Positions 1-10,372 are shown, counted from the stretch's first letter. The stretch: 64,000 bases of DNA from JBARDN01 sp963755705 (GCA_963755705.1 CAVWKW010000004.1:186001-250000); one strand, 5' to 3'. Notes: generated from the letters alone by a model not told the origin. Program-made: numbers and translations.

Positions 1-726
1 GCTAATCGCGCCAGATCGCGCGAGCGGTGGGCGGACGCCGGATTTGCGCGTGTCGGACACGACCCGCCCGTCGCGAAAACTTATCGTTCGATCCGCGAAT
101 GCGCCGATATCGGGATCGTGCGTCACCAGGATTATCGTGATTCCCTGTTCGCGATTGAGCCGGGTGATGATTTCCATGATCTCGGAAGAACTGGTCGAAT
201 CGAGATTTCCAGTCGGCTCGTCGGCCAGCACAATCGACGGCTGATTGATCAGCGCCCGCGCGATCGCGACGCGCTGCTGTTGTCCGCCCGAGAGCTGATT
301 CGGGTGGTTCTGCTCGCGCCCGTTCAGGCCGACCAGCTTGAGCAATTCTTCAGCGCGATGCTCCCCGCGGCGGTTCCACGCGGAATAGAACAGTGGCAGT
401 TCGACATTTTCGAGCGCGGTGGTTCGCGACAGCAGGTTGAAGCTCTGAAAGACGAATCCGATTCGCCGGCTCCTGATCGCCGCGAGCTCTTCTTCGGCGA
501 GTCCGGCCACGTCCTGCCCTTCGAGCAGGTAGCGCCCGCGCGTGGGCCGATCCAGGCATCCGACGATATTCATCAGGGTCGATTTGCCGGAGCCCGACGC
601 GCCCATGACCGCAACAAACTCGCCGCGCTCAATCGTGAGCGACACTCCGCGCAGCGCGTTCACCTCGACCTCACCCAACACGTAGGTTTTCCAGAGATCA
701 ACCAATTCGATGACTGGCATCGTCAT
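1..726 (-). CDS. MacB/LolD-type ABC transporter ATP-binding protein (partial, runs off left edge)
   Basis: ATPase of a MacB/LolD-type export system that couples ATP hydrolysis to extrusion through a periplasmic adaptor and outer-membrane channel. About 242 codons are present and the frame is still open at position 1, so the C-terminus lies outside the window. Walker A (GASGSGKST) is at residues 42-50, the signature LSGGQQQR near residue 143, Walker B with ADEPTGNLD near 165, and the H-loop is VTHDPD. The start at 726 (MTMPVIEL) lies 17 bp after the stop of the adaptor gene; a second in-frame ATG is at 720. It is downstream of, and presumably co-transcribed with, the adaptor at 744-1958. Any permease domain would lie to the left. 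The substrate is unknown. Confidence 0.9.
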   Translation of the reverse strand, partial: MTMPVIELVDLWKTYVLGEVEVNALRGVSLTIERGEFVAVMGASGSGKSTLMNIVGCLDRPTRGRYLLEGQDVAGLAEEELAAIRSRRIGFVFQSFNLLSRTTALENVELPLFYSAWNRRGEHRAEELLKLVGLNGREQNHPNQLSGGQQQRVAIARALINQPSIVLADEPTGNLDSTSSSEIMEIITRLNREQGITIILVTHDPDIGAFADRTISFRDGRVVSDTRKSGVRPPLARSGAIS

Positions 727-743
727 TGTTCCCAGACCGAGAG

Positions 744-1958
744 CTAATGCGGAAAATGCAGGGCGGTGTGTTTGGCGGCTTGAGCAGTCTGGATTTCGTC
801 GGTGACGACCAGGTCGCCGGGTTTAAGCGGTCCGTTCAGCACCTCGACGTTCGCGCCGTCGTCGAGGCCTACGCTTACGGTAACCGGCTTGATCCCGCCG
901 ACCGACGCAATCCATACATGCGCCTGATGGCTCGAAAACGCATCGCTGCCCGAGACCGGATCGGCGGCGGAAGCGGCGCTCGCGCCGCGGGGATGGAAGC
1001 GCAAGGCATCAAGCGGCAGCCGCACGACCTGGTCGCGCCGCGCGGTGATGATCGTCACGTTGGCGGTCATCCCCGGCTTGAGCAGCAACTCCGGATTATC
1101 GACATTCACGACGACATCGTAGGTCACGACGTTCTGCACCGTGATCGGAGCCTGGCGCACCTGTCCGACCACTCCTTGAAATACGCGATCCGGGAACGCA
1201 TCCACTTTGAACTCCGCGGACTCTCCATTCTTCACGTAGCCGATATCGGATTCGCTGACGCTCGCATCTACCTGCATCTTGGTCAGGTCCTGCGCGACCA
1301 GAAACAGCACCGGAGTCTGAAAGCTCGCCGCGACTGTCTGTCCGACATCGACATTGCGCGCCACCACGGTACCGTCCACCGGCGACCGGATATCGGTGTA
1401 ATTCAAGTTGAGTTGCGCCTGCTTGAGGGTCGCTTCCTGCTGTTGAATAGCCGCTTCATCCAGTGCGATTTGCGCAACCGCCTGGTTGTAGGTGCTGAAC
1501 TGGCTATCAATCTGGTCTTGGGAATCGACGTCCATCTTGAGCAGTTTCTTATCGCGCTCGTAGGTGACCTTCTGATAGGCGAGGTTCGCCTGGTCCTTCA
1601 GGAGCTGCGCTTTGGCGTTGGCGACCGCGGCGGTGGAGAGCGCGACCGTCGCGGCGTACGGGCGCGGATCGATCTTCGCGATTATCTGTCCCTGTTTCAC
1701 GGGCGAATTGAAGTCGGCGGAAATCTGCGTGATCGGACCCGACACGTATGTGCCGACCTGCACCGTCGTGACCGGATTCACCGTGCCAGTTGCGGCGACC
1801 GAGCGCACTATCGAGCCTGACGTAACCGGCGCAGTGACGTACCGGGTTGCGCCCCCGGTGCCGTGCATGAAGTACCACGCGATAACGACCACGACGACCA
1901 CGCCGAGGCCGATCCGCGCGATCCTCGATGAGAACAGCTTCATGGTTAAGTCATCCAT
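744..1958 (-). CDS. HlyD/MacA-family periplasmic adaptor subunit
   Basis: Membrane-fusion protein of a tripartite efflux pump, bridging the inner-membrane ABC transporter to a TolC-type channel. The 404-residue product has a short cytoplasmic start, one N-terminal membrane segment (a run of Val/Ile near residues 12-25), a biotinyl-lipoyl-like half motif, an alpha-helical hairpin rich in Gln/Ala (roughly residues 110-180), then the second lipoyl half and beta-barrel domains. The open frame extends 19 codons further, to 2015, but that extension is Arg/Gly-rich and unlike the family. I chose ATG 1958 (MDDLTMKL), which has GGGT about 8 bases upstream; ATG 1943 (MKLFSS) is the alternative. The gene order adaptor then ATPase is typical of macAB-like operons. 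The true substrate cannot be read from the sequence. Confidence 0.9.
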   Translation of the reverse strand: MDDLTMKLFSSRIARIGLGVVVVVVIAWYFMHGTGGATRYVTAPVTSGSIVRSVAATGTVNPVTTVQVGTYVSGPITQISADFNSPVKQGQIIAKIDPRPYAATVALSTAAVANAKAQLLKDQANLAYQKVTYERDKKLLKMDVDSQDQIDSQFSTYNQAVAQIALDEAAIQQQEATLKQAQLNLNYTDIRSPVDGTVVARNVDVGQTVAASFQTPVLFLVAQDLTKMQVDASVSESDIGYVKNGESAEFKVDAFPDRVFQGVVGQVRQAPITVQNVVTYDVVVNVDNPELLLKPGMTANVTIITARRDQVVRLPLDALRFHPRGASAASAADPVSGSDAFSSHQAHVWIASVGGIKPVTVSVGLDDGANVEVLNGPLKPGDLVVTDEIQTAQAAKHTALHFPH

Positions 1959-2111
1959 TATGACCCGGTGGTCATTCCCGATCCATCCTCCGCACCGCAT
2001 CCGATCCGAATACACACCTACCGATGGTTAGACGCGGCATCCACCGTAGGGTTTCAGCATCGGTCGTGCCGCCGCGAATCGCGTGAATTACAGATCATTC
2101 AGCGTGCGAAT

Positions 2112-2129
2112 CACGGGCTAAAGCCCGTG
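2112..2129. repeat. REP-like palindrome
   Basis: Perfect 8-bp inverted repeat CACGGGCT / AGCCCGTG around a 2-nt AA loop, followed by CCAC. It lies 13 bp beyond the stop codon of the DUF4037 gene. There is no T-tract on either strand, so it does not look like a standard intrinsic terminator. The GGGCTTTAGCCC core resembles short intergenic REP-type palindromes seen in many GC-rich soil bacteria. Confidence 0.6.
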
Positions 2130-2141
2130 CCACTTTCAATC

Positions 2142-3242
2142 TTACGCGGCGGTGAAGAGGCCGCGCAGATGCGCGCGCAAATCGGTGCGGCCGAGAAGGT
2201 TCGTGCTGTCGGCAAATTGATCGATCCCGCCGATCAGGCCGGCAGTCGCGTGGATTCGCTTCATCTCCGGATCGAGCATCGCGTCGACGAGCGCCTTGGC
2301 GAATCGCTCGGCGTCGAGCACGGGATATGGCCGGTCGTGAAAATGGCGGACGCTGGGATCGAGCGGCGGCGTGACTGCGAGACGATTGTGCATCCGCGCG
2401 ATGGCTTCATACGCGGCACAGAGGTGCGTCTCGCGCTGCGAGAATTTCGCGGCGTCCATCGCCGAGCGCAGGATTGGTCCGAGTTCGCTCGCGCAATCGA
2501 GTCGCGCGAATGCGGTCCCGAGCCACTTGCTGTACGGCGCATACCGGCGCTCGATTAGAAAGCACAGGCGCATCAAATCGCGGACTATTCGTCCGGCTAC
2601 GATCCGCGACCCAAGCTCGTCGCCAGCCTCTGCGCATCGGCCGACGAACGGCTCCTCCTGCGCGATGCGCATCCACTGCGACGCGAGCAGGTAGAGCCAC
2701 ACGTCGTGCGGATACCACGCGAGCTTCTGGCGCATCGAGATCAGCTCGCCCAGTCCGTCGTGGAACACGCCGCCGGCCGTGACTTCGAGCAGGGGCTGCT
2801 GCGGCATCAGCAACCAATCGGCGGCCGTGAGATCCTGTCCCGGATCGATGCCGAACATCGCGCGGATAAATTCGCCGAGAGTCGCGATCTGAACGTCATG
2901 ATTGACGCGGCCAGGCTCCGCGGGTCGAAGTGTCCGCGTGCCGTGCCGAGAGGGATCGTCGTAGCCGGTGGAATATCCGCGAAAGGTCGCGGGCAGGCGC
3001 GCGGAGAGCTCAGATCTGATTCGCGCGCCGAGCCGATCGCGATCGCCAGCGCAGACGAACAGCGTCACGCCGGGACCCCATCCGTGATCGGTCGAACGCT
3101 CGGAATCGTAACCCAGCACGTCGGAGCCGGGACCGATTCGCGCCGCCGAGTATTGCAGATCCGGAAAGACGGAATTGACGATCGGCGCGACCGCCTCGCG
3201 ATAAAACATCTCGCACAGCAGCAGCCCCGGAATGAAACTCAT
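2142..3242 (-). CDS. DUF4037 domain protein (nucleotidyltransferase-like)
   Basis: 366-residue protein of the DUF4037 type. The N-terminal motif FIPGL...FYREAV followed by IGPGSDVLGYDSERSTDHGWGP (around residues 36-57) matches the family, which is thought to carry a minimal nucleotidyltransferase fold with a GS...D core. The rest is helical, with conserved WLLMPQQ and YPHDVW stretches. The biochemical role of the family is not known to me; context gives no pathway. It is separated by 35 bp from rpoD upstream and reads in the same direction, so read-through from rpoD is possible. No signal peptide or membrane segment is evident, so it is presumably cytoplasmic. Confidence 0.8.
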   Translation of the reverse strand: MSFIPGLLLCEMFYREAVAPIVNSVFPDLQYSAARIGPGSDVLGYDSERSTDHGWGPGVTLFVCAGDRDRLGARIRSELSARLPATFRGYSTGYDDPSRHGTRTLRPAEPGRVNHDVQIATLGEFIRAMFGIDPGQDLTAADWLLMPQQPLLEVTAGGVFHDGLGELISMRQKLAWYPHDVWLYLLASQWMRIAQEEPFVGRCAEAGDELGSRIVAGRIVRDLMRLCFLIERRYAPYSKWLGTAFARLDCASELGPILRSAMDAAKFSQRETHLCAAYEAIARMHNRLAVTPPLDPSVRHFHDRPYPVLDAERFAKALVDAMLDPEMKRIHATAGLIGGIDQFADSTNLLGRTDLRAHLRGLFTAA

Positions 3243-3277
3243 CGCCGCGAATCTACGACGCGGTGGTCCCTATGCGC

Positions 3278-5068
<1,791 letters not shown>

Positions 5069-5419
5069 CCGTCCAGATTGGGTGACGTGACTCTGCCCAC
5101 GCGCATTCGCCGGCCGATTTTGTGACGCTTGGCCGGGGATGGAACTGACTCAATAGTACAGGCTAGCTCGATTAGGCAAGACAAAGGTACCGAATTAACT
5201 ACCTTACGCGGCATCAGAAATCGAGTCAAATTTCGTCCTGAATCATCACAGCCTGCGGTTTATATATGGCCGAATCACCCAGAGGCGGACCGCCTGATTA
5301 ATTATACGCACGATTCCCGACTCGCGCCGCATCGCGATCCTCGCCGAAGCTTCGCCTTTTGCGGCTATCCACGCGCATTCCACGGGTGAGCGCGCGTTTT
5401 ACGGTTGTCATTCCCGCGC

Positions 5420-5483
5420 CCTTCGGCAGGCTCAGGGCAGGCTGCGGCTGCCGCGAGAGCCCTGTCCTGAGCAAGGCCGAAGG
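5420..5483. repeat. Inverted pair of a dispersed CCTTCGG...CAGG module
   Basis: CCTTCGGCAGGCTCAGGGCAGG (5420-5441, 22 bp) is followed by a near-complementary copy at 5461-5483 (begins CCTGTCCTGAGC, ends CCGAAGG), so the pair could fold into a long imperfect hairpin. The same words recur at 28490-28518 and 50798-50820. This fits an intergenic dispersed-repeat family. Confidence 0.65.
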
Positions 5484-5536
5484 AAATCCCGTACGAGGGG
5501 GCAATGCATATGCGTGGCTCGCAGCACGACCGCTCC

Positions 5537-5565
5537 GGGATTCCTCGCCCAAGGCTCGGAATGAC
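5537..5565. repeat. Dispersed module GGGATTCCTCGC...GGAATGAC
   Basis: Begins GGGATTCCTCGC and ends CGGAATGAC. The same two end words flank 5691-5730 and, as AGATTCCTCGC...CGGAATGAC, 28324-28399. The interior is variable in length and sequence, as in composite intergenic repeats. Confidence 0.55.
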
Positions 5566-5690
5566 GATAGAGGGCCTGGCGCATGATTATCGGAGCCTCA
5601 GCCACGCCCACATCCGTCATTTCGACCAAAGGGAGAAATCCCGAGGCGGCCGTGCTCTGAGCTACGTCCACATGCGGCGGACCTTCGCTC

Positions 5691-5730
5691 GGGATTCCTC
5701 GCGCGCGGCAGCCACGCGCGCGGAAATGAC
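5691..5730. repeat. Second copy of GGGATTCCTCGC...GGAAATGAC module
   Basis: Same end words as 5537-5565, with an interior containing the inverted words GCGCGCGGC and GCGCGCGG around CAGCCA. It ends about 100 bp before the deaminase start codon. Confidence 0.55.
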
Positions 5731-5832
5731 AAGTCGGCATCTGATCTCATAAAATACGCCAGCGACTGGAGTCTCGTTGCGAATGCCAGGACCAAAGAGC
5801 ATTGAGCTCATAGCCGCCGCTTCGAGGATCAG

Positions 5833-6762
5833 ATGAACGACGCGTTTCAGCAGGCGCTCAAAGCGGGAGATCTGGACGCGATCCGCAAGTGTCCCAAAAC
5901 GGATTTGCACAATCATGGATGGGCTGGCGCCGATCCCGCCGCGGTCGCGGCGATCCTCGGGAGGAAATGTGCTCCGCTGGATCATAAGCTCACCTCGATG
6001 GACGAGATGCACGCTTGGGCCGGCGGGCATTTCGGAAATCCAGATCCAAAGCTCAGACCCAGGTTGTTCGAGGCGGCGTTCGTTCGAGCGGCTGAAGATG
6101 GGCTGGTGCGTTATGAACTCGGCGATGACGTGTGGGCGACCACGCTTGATGGTTCCGCGGAAAATGTGACCGACATCCTTAAGCGTGCGCACGAACGCGC
6201 TGCTCCCGGCGTCGAATGGATTCCGCAACTCGGGATGTCGCGGCATTGCCGTATCGAGAATATTCGCCGCTGGATGGAACCGTTTCTCGAACTTCGCTTC
6301 TACCGGACTCTGGACCTGTCTGGTGACGAGTTTGCGCTGCCGATCGAGAATTTCAAGCCGCTTTATCGCCTCGCGAAGACCAATGGGCTGCGCCTCAAGG
6401 CCCATGTTGGCGAGTGGGGTGATGCTGATTCGGTATGGCGGGCGGTCGAAGTGCTCGAACTCGACGAGGTGCAGCATGGGATCGCGGCAGGCGGCTCGCC
6501 AACGGTGATGCGATTCCTCGCTGAGCATCGCATCCGGCTCAACCTCTGCCCCACTTCCAACCTGATGCTCGGCAGGGTCGAGACGCTCGCCTCACATCCG
6601 ATCCGAAAGCTCTTCGATGCTGGAGTCCGCGTGACCGTCAACACCGATGACATGGCGATGTTCGGTCAGAGCGTTTCGCACGAGTTCCTGAACCTGTACA
6701 AAGCCGGATGCCTGAATGAGAACGAACTTGATCAAATCCGCGAGAACGGCCTGTCGGATTAA
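5833..6762 (+). CDS. Adenosine deaminase-like metal-dependent deaminase
   Basis: Member of the adenosine/AMP deaminase superfamily, which hydrolytically deaminates purine nucleosides or related bases using one divalent metal. Catalytic features are present: the metal-binding HxH (His26, His28 in KTDLHNH), the substrate-side LDLSGDE, the HVGE motif, VQHG, the LNLCPTSN segment, and the metal-binding VNTDD near the end. At 309 residues it is shorter than typical adenosine deaminases (about 330-350) and stops soon after the NTDD helix, lacking most of the usual C-terminal helices. GAGG lies about 9 bases before ATG 5833. It stands alone between the rpoD intergenic region and a cation exchanger. 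The exact substrate is unknown. Confidence 0.85.
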   Translation: MNDAFQQALKAGDLDAIRKCPKTDLHNHGWAGADPAAVAAILGRKCAPLDHKLTSMDEMHAWAGGHFGNPDPKLRPRLFEAAFVRAAEDGLVRYELGDDVWATTLDGSAENVTDILKRAHERAAPGVEWIPQLGMSRHCRIENIRRWMEPFLELRFYRTLDLSGDEFALPIENFKPLYRLAKTNGLRLKAHVGEWGDADSVWRAVEVLELDEVQHGIAAGGSPTVMRFLAEHRIRLNLCPTSNLMLGRVETLASHPIRKLFDAGVRVTVNTDDMAMFGQSVSHEFLNLYKAGCLNENELDQIRENGLSD

Positions 6763-6853
6763 CGCCGACCTCAACGCGTTCTCGCGTAAACGGTCGCCAA
6801 ATTCCGCGCAACGCTGGAAATGATCGGCCGGGCACCCTATTCTCGCTCCGCAA

Positions 6854-7873
6854 ATGGCTGGTCATGCGATAATCCTGGCGCTCAGCTTCGCGATCATCCT
6901 GCTGGGCTCGGAGCTCTTCACCAACGGCGTCGAATGGATGGGCAAGCGGCTCGATATTGCCGAAGCCGCCGTCGGCAGCCTGCTCGCCGCCGTCGGCACC
7001 GCGCTGCCCGAAACGTTCATTCCGGCGGTCGCGCTGCTGACCGGCCGCAACTCGGCGGCCGCTCACGACGCGGTCGGGGTCGGCGCGATTATCGGCGCGC
7101 CCCTGATGCTCTCGACCATCGCACTGTTCGTGATGGGGTGCGCGGCGCTGGGGTTTCGCCGCCGGCGCGGACGAATCGCGCTGCGAGTCGCGCGCGAGGA
7201 CGGGCGCCGCGACCTGTCGTTTTTCTTTCCGGTTTTTCTTGCCGTAGCGATTCTGGGCACCCTGCATCTGGGCGTGATCGCGCGCCATTCGGCGGCCGCC
7301 GCTCTGCTGGTCGTGTACGCGGGCTACTGCGTCGTGATGCTGCGGCTGAAGCGGGTCGAAGGCGGAGAAATCGAGCACGGATTATATTTCGAATCGATCT
7401 TTCGCGGAGTCGGCGAAAATCCCCGTGGGTTCGTTATCGCGGCGCAGGTGCTGTTCGGCGTCGGCGCGATTCTGCTCGGTGCGGTCGAGTTCGTCGATCA
7501 AGTAATCCTGTTCTCGCAGCGCGCGGGGCTTAACCCCGGCGTATTGTCGCTGATCCTGAGCCCGCTCGCGACCGAGCTGCCCGAGAAATACAACTCGGTG
7601 GTCTGGATTCGCCAGAGCAAAGACCATCTGGCGCTGGCGAATATTACCGGCGCGATGGTTTTTCAATCGTGTATCCCGGTCGCACTGGGCCTCGCCTTCA
7701 CGCCCTGGATCCTGTCCGCGCCGGAGCTGCTGGCCGCTACAGTTGCGCTCACCTCGGTGGCGATCCTGTTCATCAATCTGCGCGACTCGGAACTCGGCAC
7801 GCCGACCTTGATGATCGGCGGAGCGGCGTACGCGATCTTCCTCGGCGGGCTGGCGTGGCTCGGAGTGCTGTAG
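6854..7873 (+). CDS. Sodium/calcium exchanger family (CaCA) membrane antiporter
   Basis: 339-residue inner-membrane cation antiporter with about ten hydrophobic segments in two homologous halves. The alpha-1 repeat contains GTALPETFIP and GVGAIIGAP (about residues 48-85). The alpha-2 repeat contains LSPLATELPEKYNS followed by NITGAMVFQS (about residues 236-275). The acidic residues in the two ALPE/ELPE motifs are the family's cation ligands. A basic loop (RRRRGRI) separates the N-terminal helices from the middle. Such exchangers usually trade Na+ or H+ for Ca2+; the ion used here cannot be read from sequence. A palindrome lies downstream, before the DNA polymerase gene. Confidence 0.88.
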   Translation: MAGHAIILALSFAIILLGSELFTNGVEWMGKRLDIAEAAVGSLLAAVGTALPETFIPAVALLTGRNSAAAHDAVGVGAIIGAPLMLSTIALFVMGCAALGFRRRRGRIALRVAREDGRRDLSFFFPVFLAVAILGTLHLGVIARHSAAAALLVVYAGYCVVMLRLKRVEGGEIEHGLYFESIFRGVGENPRGFVIAAQVLFGVGAILLGAVEFVDQVILFSQRAGLNPGVLSLILSPLATELPEKYNSVVWIRQSKDHLALANITGAMVFQSCIPVALGLAFTPWILSAPELLAATVALTSVAILFINLRDSELGTPTLMIGGAAYAIFLGGLAWLGVL

Positions 7874-7910
7874 CGAGGCGACGCGCCGCCGGGCGTGATC
7901 TGTGTTACTT

Positions 7911-7938
7911 TATGATCTAAGAGCCAATCTTAGATTTT
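7911..7938 (+). promoter_or_regulatory. Candidate -10 box and palindromic operator before the DNA polymerase gene
   Basis: TATGAT (7911-7916) resembles a -10 box and runs into a perfect 8-bp inverted repeat ATCTAAGA (7915-7922) / TCTTAGAT (7928-7935) with a 5-nt spacer, ending 12 bp before the ATG at 7948. No convincing -35 is visible at 16-18 bp. The position suits a repressor operator over the transcription start. An alternative reading is a weak terminator for the upstream exchanger, since TTTT follows the stem. Confidence 0.4.
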
Positions 7939-7947
7939 CGCGCCGCG

Positions 7948-10263
7948 ATGACTCAGTATCAGGAAATCTCGCGCCAGTTTTACGAGAACCGGCTTCTGTT
8001 CGGCGATCCCGCCGACGCCGGGATCGTCGCGCTCGAAATCGCGTCGCCGACTGAAATCGAAGTCTTCAAACGAATCGGCGGCAAGATCGTCCAGGAGCGC
8101 CGGCCGCTCCAACTTTTTGTTCTGCTCGACGACCTCGCGCATCTGAACGGCTTCAGGCCCGCGGTCGATACCCGCGAGCTCGCCGGAGATTTCCGCTACC
8201 GCTATCTGGTGGGGTTCAATTCGGGCGACACGCTCGAAGCGTTGAAGCGGCATCTGCGCGATGCCACCGGCGTCGCGGCGAACGCGCCCGGCGCGCCGTA
8301 CCTGGTCTTCGCCGATCCGGTCGAACAGCATCTGATGCTCTCCGGATCGACCTCCTTCATGGGGCTCGAGCTGGGCGACCTGGTGCGGATGCAGATCGAT
8401 ATCGAGACCTATATCTCGAAGGGCTTCGAGTTTCCCTCCGCCGCGCGCGAGGGCGACCGCGTGGTCGCAATCTCAATCTCCGACTCGACCGGCTTCGAGC
8501 GCTTGCTGCGCGGCACCGAGATGGACGAGCGCGCGATGCTCGAAGAGCTGGTGCGCGTCGTGTCCGAGCGCGACCCCGACGTGATTGAGGGGCATAATCT
8601 CTTCCGCTTCGACCTCGAGTATCTTGAGACGCGCGCGCGGCGTCATCGCGTGAAGCTTGCGCTCGGACGCGGCGGTGGCTTGCTGCGAGCGCGGCCCTCG
8701 CGCCTCCAGATCGCTGAGCGATCGATCGCGTACCGCCGTTACGACATTCCGGGCCGCAACATTATTGACACCTGGATCCTCGCGCAGCATTACGATATCG
8801 CGAGCCGCGAGCTCGAGGGCTTCGGGCTCAAGCAGCTCGCGATCCATTTCGGCCTCGCGCGCAAGGACCGGGTTTATCTCGACGCCTCGCGCGTCAGCGA
8901 GATTTTCGATCGCGATCCCGAGCGCCTGTTCGAGTACGCGCTCGACGACGTGCGTGAGACTCGCGCGCTGGCCGAGGTGCTGTCGCCAAGCTATTTCGTG
9001 CAGGCCAAGATTTTCCCCTACTCGTACCAGAACGTCGTCCTGCGCGGGAACGCGACCCGGATCAACGCGCTCTTGATGCGCTCATACCTGGCCGCGGGCC
9101 ATTCGATTCCCGAACCGCAGAATTCCACCGCCGTCGCCGGCGGATACACCGAGATGCGCCGATGCGGCGTCGCGCGCGGAGTTGCGCACTGCGACGTGAC
9201 CTCGCTCTACCCCTCGCTGATGCTGCAATATGGACATGCGCCCGGCTCGGACCGGCTGGGCGTGTTCCTGAAACTGCTCGGCGACTTGCGCACCTTTCGG
9301 GTGAAGGCCAAAAGCCTCGCGCGCGAGCTCGAGGGCGCACAGCGCCGCAACCTCGAAACGCTGCAGCAGACCTTCAAGATTCTGATCAATTCATTTTATG
9401 GATACCTCGGCTTCGGGCTCGGCCATTTCAACGACTTCGAGCAGGCGGGCAATGTCACCCGCCGCGGCCGCGAACTGATCCAGAGCGCCGTCGCGCAGCT
9501 CGAAGCGCAGGGCGCGCAGGTGATCGAGGTCGATACCGACGGAATCTATTTCGTGCCGCCGGTCGCCGCCGCGAGCGACTCCGAGGTCGAAGCGATGGTC
9601 GCGAATCTCGAGATTCCCGCGGGCATCAAGCTCGAAATCGACGGACGCTACGCCGCAATGTTCTCCTACAAAATGAAGAACTACGTCCTGATGGACGCCG
9701 CGGGCGCGATGACGGTGCGCGGCTCGGGACTTAAGTCGCGCGGGCTCGAGCGCTTCCAGCGCCGCTTCATGGAAGAGATTTTTGCGCTCCTGATGCACGA
9801 TCGGCAGGCGGAAATTCCGAAACTGTTCGACGATTGGCGCGGCCGCTTCGCGCGGCACGAAGTCGGGATCGCGGATTTCATGAAGACCGAGACGCTGCAG
9901 GACTCGCTCGACAATTATCGCCAGAAGATTTCCGGAAGCCGCAGAAATCTTGCGGCCGCATACGAACTCGCGCTTAAAGCGGAACGGCCGTATCAGAGCG
10001 GCGACCAGATTTCCTATTACGTCGTCGGCCGCACCGATCGGGTCAGAGTCGCGGAGGCCGCGAAGATGGCGTCGGAATACGATCCGGCCATCCCGGACGA
10101 AAATGTCGCCTACTATCAATCCAAGCTCGCCGACCTGTACGAGAAGTTTCGCCCGTTTATTGAACGGCGGGGCCTGTTCGTTCCGGAACCGGAAGAAGAA
10201 TCGGGCCAGCAGGAGCTCTTCGCCACGCCCGCCAAATCCACCGACCAGGAATCCGCCGAGTAG
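7948..10263 (+). CDS. polB: Family-B DNA polymerase with 3'-5' exonuclease (DNA polymerase II-like)
   Basis: 771-residue replicative/repair-type polymerase, close to the length of E. coli Pol II. Exonuclease motifs are intact: Exo I DIE (Asp151, Glu153), Exo II HNLFRFD (Asp222), Exo III YALDD (Tyr330, Asp334). Polymerase motifs are intact: motif A CDVTSLYPS (Asp416), motif B KILINSFYG (Lys477, Tyr484), motif C DTDG (Asp529, Asp531). Both activities are therefore predicted to be functional. The C-terminus carries QQELF (residues 754-758), a likely sliding-clamp binding motif, in the same place as the clamp motif of E. coli Pol II. In E. coli this enzyme is SOS-induced; the palindrome at 7915-7935 could be an analogous operator. 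The gene appears monocistronic. Confidence 0.93.
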   Translation: MTQYQEISRQFYENRLLFGDPADAGIVALEIASPTEIEVFKRIGGKIVQERRPLQLFVLLDDLAHLNGFRPAVDTRELAGDFRYRYLVGFNSGDTLEALKRHLRDATGVAANAPGAPYLVFADPVEQHLMLSGSTSFMGLELGDLVRMQIDIETYISKGFEFPSAAREGDRVVAISISDSTGFERLLRGTEMDERAMLEELVRVVSERDPDVIEGHNLFRFDLEYLETRARRHRVKLALGRGGGLLRARPSRLQIAERSIAYRRYDIPGRNIIDTWILAQHYDIASRELEGFGLKQLAIHFGLARKDRVYLDASRVSEIFDRDPERLFEYALDDVRETRALAEVLSPSYFVQAKIFPYSYQNVVLRGNATRINALLMRSYLAAGHSIPEPQNSTAVAGGYTEMRRCGVARGVAHCDVTSLYPSLMLQYGHAPGSDRLGVFLKLLGDLRTFRVKAKSLARELEGAQRRNLETLQQTFKILINSFYGYLGFGLGHFNDFEQAGNVTRRGRELIQSAVAQLEAQGAQVIEVDTDGIYFVPPVAAASDSEVEAMVANLEIPAGIKLEIDGRYAAMFSYKMKNYVLMDAAGAMTVRGSGLKSRGLERFQRRFMEEIFALLMHDRQAEIPKLFDDWRGRFARHEVGIADFMKTETLQDSLDNYRQKISGSRRNLAAAYELALKAERPYQSGDQISYYVVGRTDRVRVAEAAKMASEYDPAIPDENVAYYQSKLADLYEKFRPFIERRGLFVPEPEEESGQQELFATPAKSTDQESAE

Positions 10264-10372
10264 CCAATCGCTCCTGGAGCGGCGTCATGATCCGGATTGG
10301 CTCAGGTGATAACAGAGGATAATCCGCGCCGCCGCTTGCATCGCCGTCGCGATCCGGATTTGAGTGTCGAAG

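Larger units (their letters stand above)
5069..5832. other. Non-coding region with dispersed repeat modules between rpoD and the deaminase gene
   Basis: 764 bp without a credible gene; the short open frames here are Arg/Pro-rich and have no family resemblance. The rpoD-proximal 230 bp are comparatively AT-rich and presumably hold its promoter, but I could not assign -35/-10 boxes with confidence. The rest (about 5400-5740) is built of repeat modules that recur near 28.3-28.5 kb and 50.8 kb (separate entries). No tRNA or known structured RNA was recognised. Confidence 0.6.

Noticed and set aside
726..1820. Long open frame on the forward strand opposite the adaptor gene
   Set aside because: Arg/His/Asp-rich translation with no family pattern; it is the antisense of a clear HlyD-family gene in a GC-rich genome.
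10262..10302. Inverted repeat AGCCAATC...GATTGGCT at the DNA polymerase stop, considered as a terminator
   Set aside because: The 25-nt interval is only partly structured and no T-tract follows, so a terminator call is not supported.
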